Numbered from the stretch's first letter, positions 34,616-48,699 are shown. The stretch: 64,000 nucleotides of DNA from Varroa destructor (GCF_002443255.2 NW_019211457.1:34478105-34542104), one strand, 5' to 3'. The notes: generated by a model not told the origin, from the sequence alone. Made by a program: numbers and translations.

Positions 34616-36920
34616 GTAAGAGTTGGAAATATGTATAGTTTAAATTTGAAGATATGTTCAATGTTAACCTCTCTTGCGAAAAACCCTAGGATACAACTTT
34701 GTGTACCTGACTATGACAAGTGCCCCATGGATACATCATTCAAGGAATATATATACTGTACGCATTACCGTTAGAGTTACTTCACGCAAAGGGGGTGACG
34801 TCCAAAAATTCGACCATCACAAACACGTTACAAGACAACGTTAGCAAATCAAATAGGTCAGCCGGCTGGAACAGCGTATGTAAACGTGTACGTTTGTTTT
34901 ATACCGGATTATAATACCAGAGAATGAAATACCGGCGCGAACTTATTATTTTAATTATTCGAGCTGACTGTGATTCTAAACGGTCCCGGCAGCCTTCTCA
35001 CCTCCATCTCGTAGCACCATTTTCGAAGCAGGGGTGGTTTTACCAGTTCATCTAGACCGAATTCATCAGGAGTGAAGCGTAATATAGAGAATGTAAAATC
35101 GATGCTCGACCGTGTTAACTAATCAGTGACAACACTGTGGTATACCTCTGGGTCGAGCGATTACGCCCAGAATGGTGGTTTGCTCGCTTACCTGAGATCA
35201 GTGCTCGCGGTTTGCCCTGGCCCCTTCGTCCCTCTAGTTTCAAGCTGCGCACGCAACACTCACCCCTTTTTAGCCCCCTGAGGGTGCCTTGGTGCGCATT
35301 ACCAGCTTATTTTAGTCGTGACAACATCGTTCTTTAATAATAGTAATTTAATAGCTAATTAATTTAATTAAATAATAATCGAATAAATGGTCCAACACGT
35401 GTTATCGGCGATCGTGTATACAGAAAAGTATACACGTAGTAGTAAGGTTCAATTCATATTACTATCTATTTATTCAATACTATAATTATCGAGCTAGAGT
35501 CGCCCACGCTATTTGAAAACGTCTAGTGAGTTTCCTGTAAGAAACGCTAATTAGTTTGTCGTGGAGAAGCTTTTCTAATTGAAAAGTTTTTGTTCCTGTC
35601 TACCCGTATGGCCGCATGCATCTGGGAAAGGTACATGTGGTCCATACAGGTGCTCTCAATTGCAGTCCTAAATTATCCAATTATTGTAAATAAACCATCT
35701 ACATATAATCCAATAGTCATATCACTTCGATATCAATCGATATCCCTTATATCTGATAAATTAGCCATTAGTAAAGAACTATGCTAAATTTTTCCGTTTA
35801 GGGAGCACTTTCATAGAAAGATTCTCATATCAGCATTCGCCCGCTCTATTTAATCGTGTAAAGTACGATTTATTGCAACGGACAAGTTGTCCTATCGTCC
35901 ACCACTTGCCAGCTTTTTTTGGCCCTTAGAATATCTTCCATTTACAGAGTCACTGGCATCTATTGCATAGGGTAGTATCGATTGGCCCAGCCCTAGGGGA
36001 ACCCACCCTCTTGAAATCGTCACCACTCAATTCAGTTCAGACCTGATGGGGCTTTTGGAGGGGGAACCACTGAAATAATCTTAGAAAATGGTTGTTTTTG
36101 CTATACGACTGCTGCTTGTCGTTGCCGTCGTCTTGATCGTCATCGTTATGCTCGCTCGCTGTCTTTCCGTAACTACTTTTCGTCTGGACGGCCAGCGCTG
36201 GTCGCCGTTTCGTCCCTCACGCTGATACCACCAGCGGAGTAAGCACGATTGGCTGTGGCGTTTAATTCGACTTTTCGATCATAATTTCGTTTGTTTCTGT
36301 TAACTGTTGTCTATTGCTCTGTCATTGCTTCTTCTGCGCCCTTCTCAGGCCTTTTTGCCTTCGCGATTGCCGATGAAAGCTCTGACCGCTGTAGGGAAAA
36401 CTGCTATCCATAGCGTTTACCATCGACTTGATCCCTTGTTCGCTACGCTATAACACTCGCGGAATGCGAGGTTTTGCTAATATGCTTGAGCATCTATGCA
36501 GATATATGAAATACAAGTAACTGTTTCTGTGTGGTGTATCAGCGTCTTAGCGTTTGCATTTGTGCGCGCTCTGTTATGTATCTGCGGACGCGTTTCGGGG
36601 CGTGTTCGGCGCGGACTCTGATAACTGCATCGCTTTTAATCTCTGTGAACGGTTAAGACACTGGCAGTGCAGCTATGGTCTACGTAGAAGACGTATGGGC
36701 GAACCAATCTTCATCAGTATTGCCTCGGCCGGTACGGCTATTACTACAGTCGCAGGAATATAGAGTACAACACGGTTGTGTGAGTGGCTTTCATCTTCGG
36801 AGCAGCAGCGGCAGCCGCCACCGTCATCACCAACGAGCAAAGTACCACTCTCGCTCGGTGTCTTAGCGGTGTGTATTGCTTCAATTCAGTATCTTCGTTG
36901 GCTTCTTTGCCTCGACCTCT

Positions 36921-36937
36921 CCCCCCCGCCCCTCCCC
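36921..36937 (-). other. C-rich tract, G-quadruplex-capable on minus strand
   Basis: C-tracts of 7, 4 and 4 with 1-nt loops; the 7-C tract can be split into two runs of three, giving four G-tracts on the minus strand. A further C4 follows at 36949-36952. It lies in a GC-rich patch at about 36.5-37.2 kb without a closed gene model. Confidence 0.6.
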
Positions 36938-39900
36938 TCGGTCTCGAGCCCCTCAATCTGTTCGGGTTCATTCCCGCTTTGTCATGCCCCATCTCGAATT
37001 CTGCACTGACCCGCTATCTTGTCCGCCGGATCTTGATAACCAACCGAACAGTCAGGTCAACGAGGTAGCAACGATCGGACGCTGTGATTGCATTGCCGAG
37101 TGCAAATCAACAACAGGAACTGACTCGTTAAAGTTAATCGTTATCTCTCTTGATCAAATCGATGCGTCAAGAGTAAACGGGAGATTTTCGAATAAAAGGG
37201 CGAGCAGTACCGATTATATGGGGGAGAACATAAGCAGGGCTTGAACAGAGCGAACTTATTAACAGCAACAATGTCAGCACTGGACTAAATATCGGCACGC
37301 ATTTAAATACAGATCCGAGACAGTTTAGGCAGGCGCATTTGTCGCCGCTGGGGTCAGCTGATAGCATTGCTTTTGCTTACAAACTGACCAACGCTGCCGA
37401 GAAGTCTCTTTTTGTCATAGGACTACTTTCCGCTTAATTGACGCTATCAATTGACGTTACTAGAGAGTTGTCATCGTTGCTTATTGATTTTTAGGAGGAA
37501 AAGACGAGAATACTAAGATAGTTTCCTAGGAAAACTCTTCTGATAGGAGAGCTTTTCGGCGGAAGAACGCTCGTTGTTTTCACCACTCCATCGAAGAACT
37601 AATAAGGAACTAGTAAATTCCTCTCATAGTGATATTATTTAGATGGTAAAAAGATACCGTCTACGCTTTCGAAAACTAGATCAAATGTAATTGACTCTGA
37701 GTCGAAATCGGTCCTTGAAATCGTTGAAGTGAGAATCGCATTTTTCACACGGGCCTATTACGTTACGCTGTTCGTTGATAGGTCCTGTCTCCTCTGAAGA
37801 GTATGAATGGCCGTCTCTTGATTCAGCCCAATTGCTCCGTTCGACCACCATTCGACACATAAAAGCATCGTACTATTTTTCCAGGTCAATTGATTAAACC
37901 GTTTGCGTGTAGAAAGGAACAATTGTCGATGCTTTGCCAACCAAGTAAGTTTAGTATGTTTAATAACATATAACATTATACATTGGTGTGAGTTTAAAAG
38001 TGTGAAAAATCAAAAACTGAGAGAAACAAACAGAAGCGTAAAACAAATCTCGCCACATCGTGCTTGAGTTGTCTGTCGGATCTAACTGAAATCACAAGAT
38101 AGCTAAAGCATGTGTATGGTTTCTGGGTCGGCAAGCACTGAGAATGCCGATCCGACAGGTTATACCAAGTTCTACTGTGGCAGTACGCTGTCAATAGATA
38201 CCATTAAATGAAATCAAGATTTTGTCAAAAAACCAAAAATGCCGATTTCTCTAGAGGATCGTTATTAGAGTAGCAACACCGTCGTCGTCGTCAGTTCGAG
38301 GTAGCGTGTTAGCGTTGATACCGCTATTCGAAATACTCATTTTAAACAAAATGATATATAAACCGTCGTAACACGGTAACATCTTACCGAACAGTCACTA
38401 TCTTCAACACGCGCTTCCTTTCAATCGATCATGTGATGAACCCTTGATAATGTCGCCCTTTCGTGGAGGGAATTATGCCTTTATCCCACACAGGGTATAG
38501 GCTGCTCTGTACGATAGGCACGCACATACACAGACAATCATGCACCCATGAAGCATTAGTCACAATTTATATATTAACGTAACCGCAAATGGTCGAAAAG
38601 AGATAGACTATCCACGTTAATACAGAATTGTAGAGCAATTCAAATATAGCATCAGCCTCAGCTAATAGCTTTTCAACCGAACTCAGTATTATTGTTAATA
38701 TATATAGTATATATATATAATAATAATATAAATATAGTTAATTAGCAGGACACACAAGCAATGCGACGTAGTAGCTGACACTACTAAGAAAAGCTTCATT
38801 CATGAAAGCCTGAATGCAATTGAAAAAAATAGAGACGCTGTGTTTCTTAATAGTGAAACTCTGCCGGCGCGCAAGTCCTTATCGTTCGTAAAAATCTGTT
38901 CCTATAGGTAGCCGTTGAAGGAAGAGAGAGAAATGAACGGATTGCGTCTGAGAACTACAAATTACGATTTGCGATAACGGGGATGCTTTGCCGAAGCAGC
39001 GGGGCCATCGGTGCCTATTTCACAGGTTCAGATCGCTACGAAAAGCGTCAGAGGAACTCTTGTACTCGTCGCAATCACAGCGAATTTTGCTTCCGCCGCT
39101 AAAGCAACTGACGTGGCCGCTACGGCTGTTTGTCACAGTAGCCGATGCGCGCAAGACGAGCTGTCGTATTTCGTTGTGTTTCGTTGTTTCTGTTTGAAGC
39201 TGACCGATGCTGTTTATCGTTCATAACTTCGTCAGACGCAACAGAAAATTCTGATGAACGCAATGGATAGAACGGTAATAACACCAATAGCATCACCACA
39301 AGTCCAGCAGTTTTCATGGGACGCGAGTCCGCTTGGACGCGTCGCCGTGGCGAACATAACCGCTACAAGAGTAGCAGCAAAAGTTACTATATACATAGAC
39401 CTTTAAGAACAGTTCTCTTATCGCAGAGGACGACAGCTTCGCGGCGGATAAAGCCAATGTCGGAAAGCCCTTTGTGCGCGTATAAGCATTATTAAGCGTT
39501 AATGCTCTTAGCAGATTGGAAGATGAGTTTCTGAAATTCATAAGTTGGACAAGTTAAAACTGTTAGATATAACTGTGGGTAATTTCAGACGTGCACTAAT
39601 AGCCTCTGCCTACTCATGTTATTCACTACGGCTTCGTCTCCTTTCCGCGTTCCATTCTCGGACGTTGAATTAGCGGCCATATCGTATACAGATCGCCTAT
39701 AGTGGTGTATGGCACGCATACGTCCATCGTTGGTAGGACCTGCCGGATATAATGTCTGCCACGTGAAAGCAGTCTTCCTATACTATCATATAGAGATGTT
39801 TGTTCCATTCCTCTGCGTCGGTGGAAATATGACGTGTGTTTACTTATAATTCGAGCCTAAAACTATCGCTAAATTAATTTGTAAAATAACAAATTTGATC

Positions 39901-41238
39901 GTGTAATTCCGCGACGTCGATGCTCATCATGTCTTGCTATGTATGTACGTGCACACCCGTTGTTATCTATTTCTATTCAAACCACGGCGGCAGAACTGGT
40001 TCGCAAACAAAAGATCTTCTCTGCCGTTTACGTCGTGAAAGGAGCGAGTGAAAGCTGGACGGATAGTCAGTTACTCTGTCCGGTGCGTGCTATCGAGTGA
40101 TAATAGAACACGTGCGTAATGAAACAAAATGATGCTATAGGAAAGTACACAAATGCCCGAGATGGCTTGTCTCATCTTCTCTGCGCGCCGAAATGGCCTG
40201 TTTGCGTTATGTGCTAAGCTCACCGGTTCATCGAGCAGAAGGAGATGTCAAACATCCTAAACAAGAGAAGGAACGTGTCCTGCCTTCGTCGGCGTGCGTA
40301 TTGCGATACATGAGTGCCGTATTGCTTGGCCGTTGTCATGGCAATGAGACATCAAGTATCGTCGTTTGTGACGTTCTGCCGCACTGCAAGGGCAGCAGTG
40401 AGGTGCTTGGCCTGAGATGACGTTATCTCGACAATCATCGTCACCGTAACGCACCGTCGGTAACAGCGTTTTTAAGCATGTAGACGAACGAGATTTCGTG
40501 AAGAGCTAGTGCTAACATGTGAGGATGGCTAATCTAAGTAAAACATAAGTGGATGAAAACGATGCAAGGCCCGATAGGACTGACAATATCATCGAAAAGA
40601 AGTACCAAGGCTTTGAAAAAGAGTGAATCGTGCGTATTGAAAGCGGTCGCTATTTGACTGAAGCTGAGAGTCGCTCTCGGTTTTTTCGCTTGCAGATATT
40701 TGTATAATGTTTCCCTATACATAGATGTGACTGAAGCCGCGTATGGGATTTCCTAGCCGACAAAAATTAGTTGTACTAATAGAAAATGTACAATCAGAAT
40801 TATAGCGTTGGTCTTCCTGTCGATCTGATGATATGGGTGTAGCCCAAATATATGCCGAATAGCATGTGAAGGCCATACCTTACAACGACGTTTTGAAAAG
40901 GTCCTTCTAAGCTCTAAGTTCTGTAGTAGCCTGCTCGAATTAGGCTGATTTGCTCAGGTATTTATTGGTACCACGGTTATGCGCCACTGTTGAGCTCTGT
41001 CTCTTGGGCCAGAACATTGAGCTGCCACTTAATAAGAACCACTGGATGAAATTAATTTACTCAATTTACACAAGAACTTTAGCTGACTTCTTTGTTATAC
41101 ACCGTGGTAGCATCATGCGGTTCTATTTGAACTTAATCACTTCCACACAACTACAAAAAAGTAGTTCTTCTATTCAGTTACCTAGAAGGTCGATAATCAA
41201 TACTGTTGATGGTATTTTCGTCTGCCATATGCGAACGA

Positions 41239-41264
41239 AAACCAATAAGGATCCTTATTGGTTT
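41239..41264. repeat. Perfect 26-bp palindrome
   Basis: AAACCAATAAGGA is followed directly by its reverse complement with no loop. Each half carries a CCAAT box, so two CCAAT motifs face each other around a central GGATCC. Symmetry ends exactly at the borders. Confidence 0.97.
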
Positions 41265-42306
41265 CCGTGATTAATTTATAGGGTCTGCGTTGTTCTATAT
41301 GACAACTCTTCGTAACATATTGATGTGTAAACGATTGATATTTAGTTAGACACCAAAAATGTGTGCACTCAGTTAGCATAATGCTAATGTAAGATACGTC
41401 TTCTTGCCTCGAAGAAGTGCATGCAAAATTTGAATCGGCCACTGTTAGCTACAACATCAACATCAACATTATCAATATTTATTTATCAGAGAGATACTTT
41501 TGGTAAAGCTATAGTGATATCCACAGAAAATGCGTCTTTATAATATTCAGGCCAATGACTTTCGGCCAAATGGTTCTGGAATCGTGCGTTGGTTATGATT
41601 TAAGGACACCGACTGGACGGCTAGCGGCGTCAGGCCCAATTGTGCGACTCGAATCGGAAGTTCAATTTTAATAAGACAAAATAGGCCTAAGTACTGATCC
41701 GGCGTTTCCTCGTTCGATGCTATAAAATGAAGATCAATCTCATCCATCCAACTGAGACATATTATTTGCGCCGTTCGACCGGAAAATCTATTCGTAGAAT
41801 ATGCTCACTCTGTAGAAGGGCGCAACCATCATAGGTTTTTTAGAGATAGAAGAGCCTCGAACTACTTCACAGTTCTTCACTGTAAGACAAGGAATCTTGT
41901 AGAATTGTGCGCCGAACGGATTCGCTGCCGATGTTGGCGTATTATCATGAACTTACCTAAAGTCATGCGTAAAAAAACGTATGAAATATGCAAACTTCCC
42001 TATCTCGAGTTGCTGTATGCTAAAATAAATGTGCCTATTTTCAGCAGCTCCTATTAGGGCCAACGACCAATATCCTATACGTCGCTAAACGGCAACGAAA
42101 CTACGTCGAAATGAAAGCGAAGTTATATAAATATAGCGACCTTAGAAACGTTTTCAATTAACACTTGCCACCATTTTTCCTCGAAAATTTTCGCATTATA
42201 GTTATATATGGCAACTTAAACAATTCGGTCGTATCTTCTCTCCGTACTGCGGAAAAGGGAGTGGCGGTATGAGCGCACCTCGTACAAGTAACGTGAAGCG
42301 TCCTGA

Positions 42307-42323
42307 CTGCTGCTGCTGCTGCT
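42307..42323. repeat. (TGC)5 tract
   Basis: Five TGC units. Confidence 0.85.
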
Positions 42324-43281
42324 ACCGCTGGCCGTGATTTGTTCGTAATTGAATCATGGCACCCGAGCCAGGGCGGGGATCAGACTAACGACTCGATGTA
42401 ATATAATAATCACCATAATAATAGTAAGTATCGTAATCACTATATAATTGATCAGCCTTTTGCTTTTGGTAATCGGCAAAAGTGTGTGTTTCGCATGTAA
42501 GCTTTGCCTCTTCTCGACGTTTTCTGGCCTTCGGATGTTCTATCATTGAACTCTATACACCTCGACTAGCAGCTTCTGCTTGTGCAATTGCCCTTCCCTA
42601 ATCTTGCTTGTTGTTGTTGGGAATCTGCCCACAGCGAACAGCAGCCCCCGTGTCGATCCAGATCGATTCGAATTACCAATTTCTTTATTGCCAATGACGT
42701 GAATCTTTGTAGGAGTAGAACTAATGTGATGATCACCATAGTGATAACAAGATGACAACGTATCATAATATCAAGACGTTGAATATTGCCGCGTCCCAGT
42801 GGAGCAACCACGTCGCCATACCGGGACGTCGTCGGCGACGACGTCGAACTGAGAGCGCCTTTAGGTGAATCAAATCGATTTAGTGCCTACGGGGCAACGA
42901 ATTCGAAGAAGCGATTTGGGCAGAAAAACAACGCACGGGTCGATGATTGTCGTTGCCTGTTGATACCGTATTTTCCTCGTCGTGGTTGTTGTCGCCTCTG
43001 TCATCACCATCGTCGTCATTTGTTCAAGTGGACATAGCAAATTTTGTCCGTACGAGACAGCATCAGCCGTCAGTAGGAGGGTGAACAAGGTGTCAGCAAG
43101 AGGAAATATTTATTACAGTTTATGATCGCTATGATACGACGCGTCTTAACAGCGGCATCGTCGTCAGCATCACTCCGATAAAATATTCTATTACCGGACA
43201 TTATCACCAAGGGGCATGGCGCACAGTTTCCTTCACAACAGTCACAACGAAAATAGTCGTTGGGGACTGTGGCGGTGATGT

Positions 43282-43305
43282 GGCCGGCCGGCCGGCCGGC
43301 CGGCC
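43282..43305. repeat. (GGCC)6 self-complementary tetranucleotide tract
   Basis: Six pure GGCC units followed by GTCC units to 43316. The tract is its own reverse complement, contains overlapping GGCCGGCC sites, and can fold back on itself. Confidence 0.95.
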
Positions 43306-46299
43306 GTCCGTCCGTCGAATCGATGCTACGCTGTCGGCGTGGTCGTTAGTTCATTGATGGCATCGAGGATCCTAATAGCGTAATTTTATTGGTGTTGCGT
43401 TGTCGGCTGGCTTTTCAACTCGAACGTTTAGCGTCGATGTCTTTTAGCTTTTTTCCCTTCTATCTGCCCCGATATCGCCCGTGTAACCACTGTTCGCGCA
43501 CAACGAAAACTCAAAAGCAAAGGGCGGCATTTCAGACAGGTCCGAAAACAATTCAATGGGGAGTAGCGTGTGCTTCGTTCTCCACGTAGATAAAAAAAAA
43601 ATTACGAACGATATTGGTTAGAGGAAATATGTTGCCGGCGGGTCCAACCGGATGTTCTGGTTATAATTTGATTTTTCTTCGGCTATTTTCCTTTGTTTTT
43701 TTTTTAGTATTTAAACTACGAATAAGGGATGCAATGAGAACAAAGTAGGTCTGGTGGTTCACGCTCATATATAGATTTCGCTCGAAAGGGAATACCTGCA
43801 AACGGTACTTTGTCCTAAGTCTAGCATAATTACCCCAAAGAATGAAAAATTTATTTTCACAGTTTTCTGGGGACGTGGGATTTTAGAGGACGTGGTTTGC
43901 CTCAACGACGGGTAGATGTGCTACTACGGCATCACCTTTTAGGGTTTGATTCTGTGAAATCGTATTGGATAGATATATAACAATTTATTTAACATGATTT
44001 AGTTGAATTTAGTGCCTTTCAGGGAATGAGAAATGCCGGGCCACTGATCATGCCTACACTGGACTTGTTCAGATCTGCAAACTATTTAGAGAACGATTAC
44101 CTTGACCCGTTAGAGCTGCCACTGTGTATATGACGATGCCGAAATACTTCAGGACCGTAAGGGTTCGTTTTATACTATATTGGCTTAGCTTTGAGATAGG
44201 CTAAGATAATGCCTTTCAATATACAGCTTCCAATCATCCTGTAGACTTTTCGAATCATTGAAGAAGTTGTCTGAAAAACGGACCCCTTCTGCATGATTTT
44301 TGCATTTATTATTTCTGAACTATTTCTGCCACCTCTTTCGACAATATGAGAAGACGCAGTTCAGAGCAATCCCGACGAGAATGAGCTCTGTACCGGTTTC
44401 ATGCACCCATAAATTTAATATTACATATATATATCATGAAAATCTTGGAACACTGTAGGTCGGCAGATCATACTGAAGAGACTAAGCACATGCCTCTACC
44501 GTCGGTCTTTGCAGCCACAGTCACAGAAAGTTGATGTCTAATAACAAGTTCCGTAGAAGTAGCATCAATAGACGCATCAGAAAAAAGATCTATAAAAAAA
44601 ACTATATAATGTAAAAAAAAGAAAACAGATTGGACGCAGACTTTAGATAGATTTTAGACGCGTCAGGTAGCCAGTATATACGTAATCAGATTCTTTAACT
44701 TTCTACTTTAACGTATAGAAGATTACGTAGAATAAAAACAACATTATTTATCAATTGATTTAACAAAATATACGTACCCGCCTCGACGAAATTGACCAAC
44801 TGGGCACGCCAAACGATTAGTTGATCCCTATCGGCCCTAGAAGCTTGCGTTCAATGCCGATATCTCAGAAAGTAGAATTGTTCCAGTTCGATATGGTAAT
44901 AATAATAGAAAATGATTGGCTTCAGCAAACGCGGCGTGTAAAGCAGAATACGTTACTTTAGGTATCCACACGTTACCCAGCTAACTCGAAGGCTGTAGAA
45001 AAATGAAAAAGGGCAGGATAGCAATTTTTTTTTTACAGATTTTATAGTGGTCGAACAGCAGCGATATGGTACGCTATCCGAGATCCGGATACTTAAGACC
45101 ATGAAAATACTCGCTTAGCCGTTCCTCAATCTTTAGTATACACTACTGTTGATCTGGCACGACCGCTTACTGTCGGCTTCGCGGCGACGAGAAGTCAGCA
45201 TGAAGCTTCAACACTTCATGAAGAGGGGGCGAGCTGACACTTTCGCCTAGCAACGATGAGGAACACCTAGTAACACTTTAACGCGCGAAGAGCGATTCTT
45301 ATTAACGATTAGCCGAGGAAATCGTTGGCAAAACGGTGCAACAAAGGAACCGTTCTTTATGACATGATTGCATTTCTTCGGCCAACTGGCATTTCTCCGA
45401 TGACTCGCACCGTTCGGCCGACGTAGAGGTAAACATCTAGCCTAACCTCTAGTGGGTAGGACTTGAGAGGGTAACTGAAATTACGTCTGATAAAGGAGTC
45501 AGTAGTATTATTAGTCGCAAAATTAACGAACATCATTATACGAAGCGGACCTTTCACGTGTTACCGTCACATACTGCAGTAGACCTGTAATTACGAGGTG
45601 GACAGCACTCTAATTGATGCCCTTTCGTGTCGAGAAGGCCACACCTAGGCCTGATCTAATGCAATTAGCCAATAGTGAGATAGAAAGTCTACTGTTGTTA
45701 CACCTTTAAGCCGTTTAGTCTTTCTGATAGCTTAGTGGTACGACGATGCACTTATTGCTTGTTGTTGGCCATACGTAGCTTTTACTTGACAGCTTGTCGG
45801 TATCTTGTACGGATGAAAATTGCTTCAGGCGGCCGCTCCGCATTCGATTTCAATTGTATTGCTCGTATTTTATTTGGCAGTCAACGATGTAGTTTCGTCC
45901 ATGACTTAGCTGCACGTACAGAACACGGCGGAGACATGGCTGAGCTGAAAGTAAACATGTAGGTTTGATCGCAGAATGTCGCAAGCAGAATACCTGCACT
46001 TGGGAGTTAAAAGCTAATTTAACCATAATAGTGCCTGTGACACTTCTACAATATGCTCTATAGTAAATATGTATGTAGAGAAATCTTGAGTGCTTGTCTG
46101 AGCATAAGATTTTTCACAAAGATCGGAGTAACGATCTGGGTAGAGCAGCGCTCACTATGACGTTCAATCACCAATTGATCCGAAACTGAACTAGAAGTTT
46201 TACATTGAAGTGAAACAAATGCCAGCATAGCTCAACTCTATGTGAAAAGTAAGAGAATATCTTTGTAAGTCAACAAAACATCCGTGAGAAGGGTTATAT

Positions 46300-46318
46300 A
46301 AAAAAAAAAAAAAAAAAA
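46300..46318. repeat. A19 homopolymer
   Basis: Nineteen As preceded by GTTATAT. No AATAAA at the usual distance upstream and no clear target-site duplication, so a processed-transcript insertion is not supported. Confidence 0.9.
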
Positions 46319-46641
46319 CTTCGTTTCGCAAAATAACAAATAAATATTTCGAATAATTAGTCCATTGATAATAAACTTACTAACGCTGACATCATTGCCG
46401 TTCCAAGGACACATGGAGACCGCTAGCTAGCTACTGGCCGTATCCAGATGGGCCGTTCTATAAAACAAAAAGCCCAATAAAAAACGATACACAGAATGGT
46501 AATGATTGAATAAATACGAAACGGCGACACTTATAGCTATGGAGACACTATCGGCGAACGTTGTGGGACGTCATCGATGGCAGATCATTAATTGTTTGCT
46601 ATTCAGCTTTTTGTTGCCAATTTTCTCGTCCTCTCAAACAG

Positions 46642-46893
46642 TACCTCACTGATCGCGCGGACGTCGCTGACGTCGTTTATCGGTTAGCCGAACCCGCGCT
46701 CAGTCTTCCCTCGTTTGGGCTCGAGACCAGTATTCTAGTACTGGAAGGGCACACGCTCCATGGAGCTACCGAAAAATACCGGCTAACAATATCTGACCAG
46801 GAGGATCAATTGGAAACAAAATTAGTTTCTGTTTGGGTGGTACTACGCTCGAGACCATTCAATTACGCGAAAATTGTTAAATGGGCAAAGTGA
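46642..46893 (+). CDS. Candidate exon behind a strong acceptor
   Basis: A pyrimidine-rich acceptor (CCAATTTTCTCGTCCTCTCAAACAG, core at 46620-46641) opens a phase-0 frame of 83 residues to TGA at 46891-46893. The translation has alternating hydrophobic residues suggestive of beta strands (FGLETSILVLEGHTLHG) and an acidic patch. A weak donor, GCAAA|GTGAAAG, overlaps the stop and could make it internal. No family is recognised. Frame length and acceptor quality together are better than average for this window, but not decisive. Confidence 0.2.
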   Translation, partial: YLTDRADVADVVYRLAEPALSLPSFGLETSILVLEGHTLHGATEKYRLTISDQEDQLETKLVSVWVVLRSRPFNYAKIVKWAK

Positions 46894-47689
46894 AAGGATG
46901 ACAGGGCGTTACCCTTTCGTGAATCTGTTTCGTATTTCACGTATAAAAACGTAACTGTTTCGTGTAAGATACGGGGTAGTTATACCAAAGAGTCAACCTA
47001 TATCAGCTAGTGTGGACCAACTTAAACGTCATTCATTACACTCGGGGCGGGGGGCTTCGATGAAAACAGATACGATAATAGGGCACTATGTGTCAGCCTC
47101 GCTAATCACTGCATCGCATATTTGTAAATGTCTTATCGCTTATTAAGATTTCCTCATGCACATGAGTACTAGGACGTTTTTTAACCGATGGTATAGACAT
47201 ACTTTCTGATTTGCTAATTTGATTGGATTTCCTCTTTATGTATCCCTAGCTGCTCGCACCTTCTCGGCGCGCGCAGATGTATTATTAACGAAACACCATG
47301 GTATTCAACATAGTCGAAGGGGTTATTTCTGAGAGGAAAACATTTTTTCATATCTATTACAGGATACGTGTTCCCTTCAAGAACTCTACTGCTTCAGTCT
47401 AAATACACCCCGTAGTATACAATGATTTTTTGCTTTTCTACAGCTTAACGGTAAGTTTCCATACTTGAAAGGCATCATTCATTGGCTTTAAAACCTTAAA
47501 AGCTACACAACTGGTCATTATTTGAGGTAGCTTAAACATCATCAGGAGTCTATGTGACCGCATTGTTTTCAGTATTACCATCGGGCACATTTGCATTCGG
47601 ACCAGAATCCTCTTCATCATCTCACTTTAATGAGTCGCATTACCTACCTTTACGCGGCATCAGTTGAAACTGAACCGGCGATCCTCGGC

Positions 47690-48560
47690 TGAACCCTTGG
47701 AGGAGCTACGTTCAATACCGCCCAGCAACTCGCGCGACCACGACGTCAACAACAGAACCAAACAGTACACCGAGATGCAAGAAGTAAAGAAAGCAATAAT
47801 GGTTCCATAAGTTTCCCGCTGAGGAGGTTCGCTTCAGACGAAACCACCGTCTCACCGCTAATTCAGAACCACTCAATTCGCAGTGACTCGAAAAATTTGC
47901 CGCCAGAGTAAGGTTTTGGTAAGGCTTCAGTTATGCTGCTACTCTGATCGCTACCGGCCAGCGTTTTCTGCCGCATCTCCGAACACCCGTCTTAGCCACC
48001 CGGAGCGCGTAGCCGATCGTGCGTTCTGTATTCTGTCGGTGTACGTTCTAGCAGCAAACGACAATGTCCTTTACCGCCTAACAGCCACTGTACCGCAATC
48101 TCCGGCATCGCAGATCATCGCTGACCTGCTGGGCGTCGATTAGCGTGTTCGAGCTCCGACTTTGTATGTCCTTCCTTCGCTCCGGCACAACGCTGAAGAC
48201 AACAAATCCGAAAGCTACGGCAGAAGCATCGAGTTGTCGACAAGGCCGATATACTAGGTCGGCAGGAAATGCAACTAAGAGCTTAAGCGGGCGATCAGGC
48301 AGCAAATTCCTGACGGCCTGTTAGAATGTATGGCTCACCATATCAATAGCCAGAGGCGTTGCGTTTGCGTTTTTCACGGAGCGACGTGCGCCGTTCGCTG
48401 GCGACAGGCAAAATGACGCCGACTATTTTATATGCTGCTGAAGCTATAACAAACTGGCAGCAATTGTGGCCCAATTTGTGGGATTCCTGCTTATCAGATG
48501 TCTGTCATTTGACGCAGGAAGACTGCACCACAAGTGCTATCTTGGGTGCTTAGTTGATCA
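47690..48560. other. GC-rich patch with overlapping open frames on both strands
   Basis: GC content is raised and both strands have 64-86 codon frames: plus 47883-48143 and 48359-48553, minus 48305-48078. An acceptor-like TTCTAGCAG (ending about 48055, plus) and a donor-like CAG|GTCAGC (about 48120, minus) support opposite strands. I cannot choose, and the frames may all be composition effects. Confidence 0.25.
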
Positions 48561-48633
48561 GTTGCTTAGCTCTGGATAGTCAAAATTGGGTTGATGTGAT
48601 TTGTTTGATGGTGTGTGTATGTACGTCGGTACG

Positions 48634-48649
48634 TGCCTGCCTGCCTGCC
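48634..48649. repeat. (TGCC)4 tetranucleotide tract
   Basis: Four TGCC units, 20 nt upstream of an AT microsatellite. Confidence 0.9.
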
Positions 48650-48668
48650 TGCTAACCTAGCATGTGGC

Positions 48669-48692
48669 ATATATATATATATATATATATAT
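48669..48692. repeat. (AT)12 microsatellite
   Basis: Twelve uninterrupted AT units. Confidence 0.95.
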
Positions 48693-48699
48693 GTAAGTA

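Larger units (their letters stand above)
29750..36500. other. Mostly non-coding stretch
   Basis: No gene is supported except the weak candidate at 32.5 kb. The stretch contains TAT, GTT/GTC and ATC triplet tracts, an AT microsatellite (34583-34615), and an 11-bp direct repeat CGTACATACAC at 31451 and 31470. A few strong GTAAGT-like donors (30746, 34240) lack a convincing exon upstream. Confidence 0.5.
37250..46600. other. Mostly non-coding stretch
   Basis: No gene is supported. Visible elements are the 26-bp palindrome (41239-41264), a (TGC)5 tract (42307-42323), the (GGCC)6 tract (43282-43305), an A19 run (46300-46318), and AT-rich filler including a TA-rich patch near 38700. ORFs in this stretch are short and unconvincing. 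Confidence 0.55.

Noticed and set aside
46300..46318. A19 run as the tail of a processed pseudogene or SINE
   Set aside because: No AATAAA at the expected distance, no open frame upstream and no target-site duplication.
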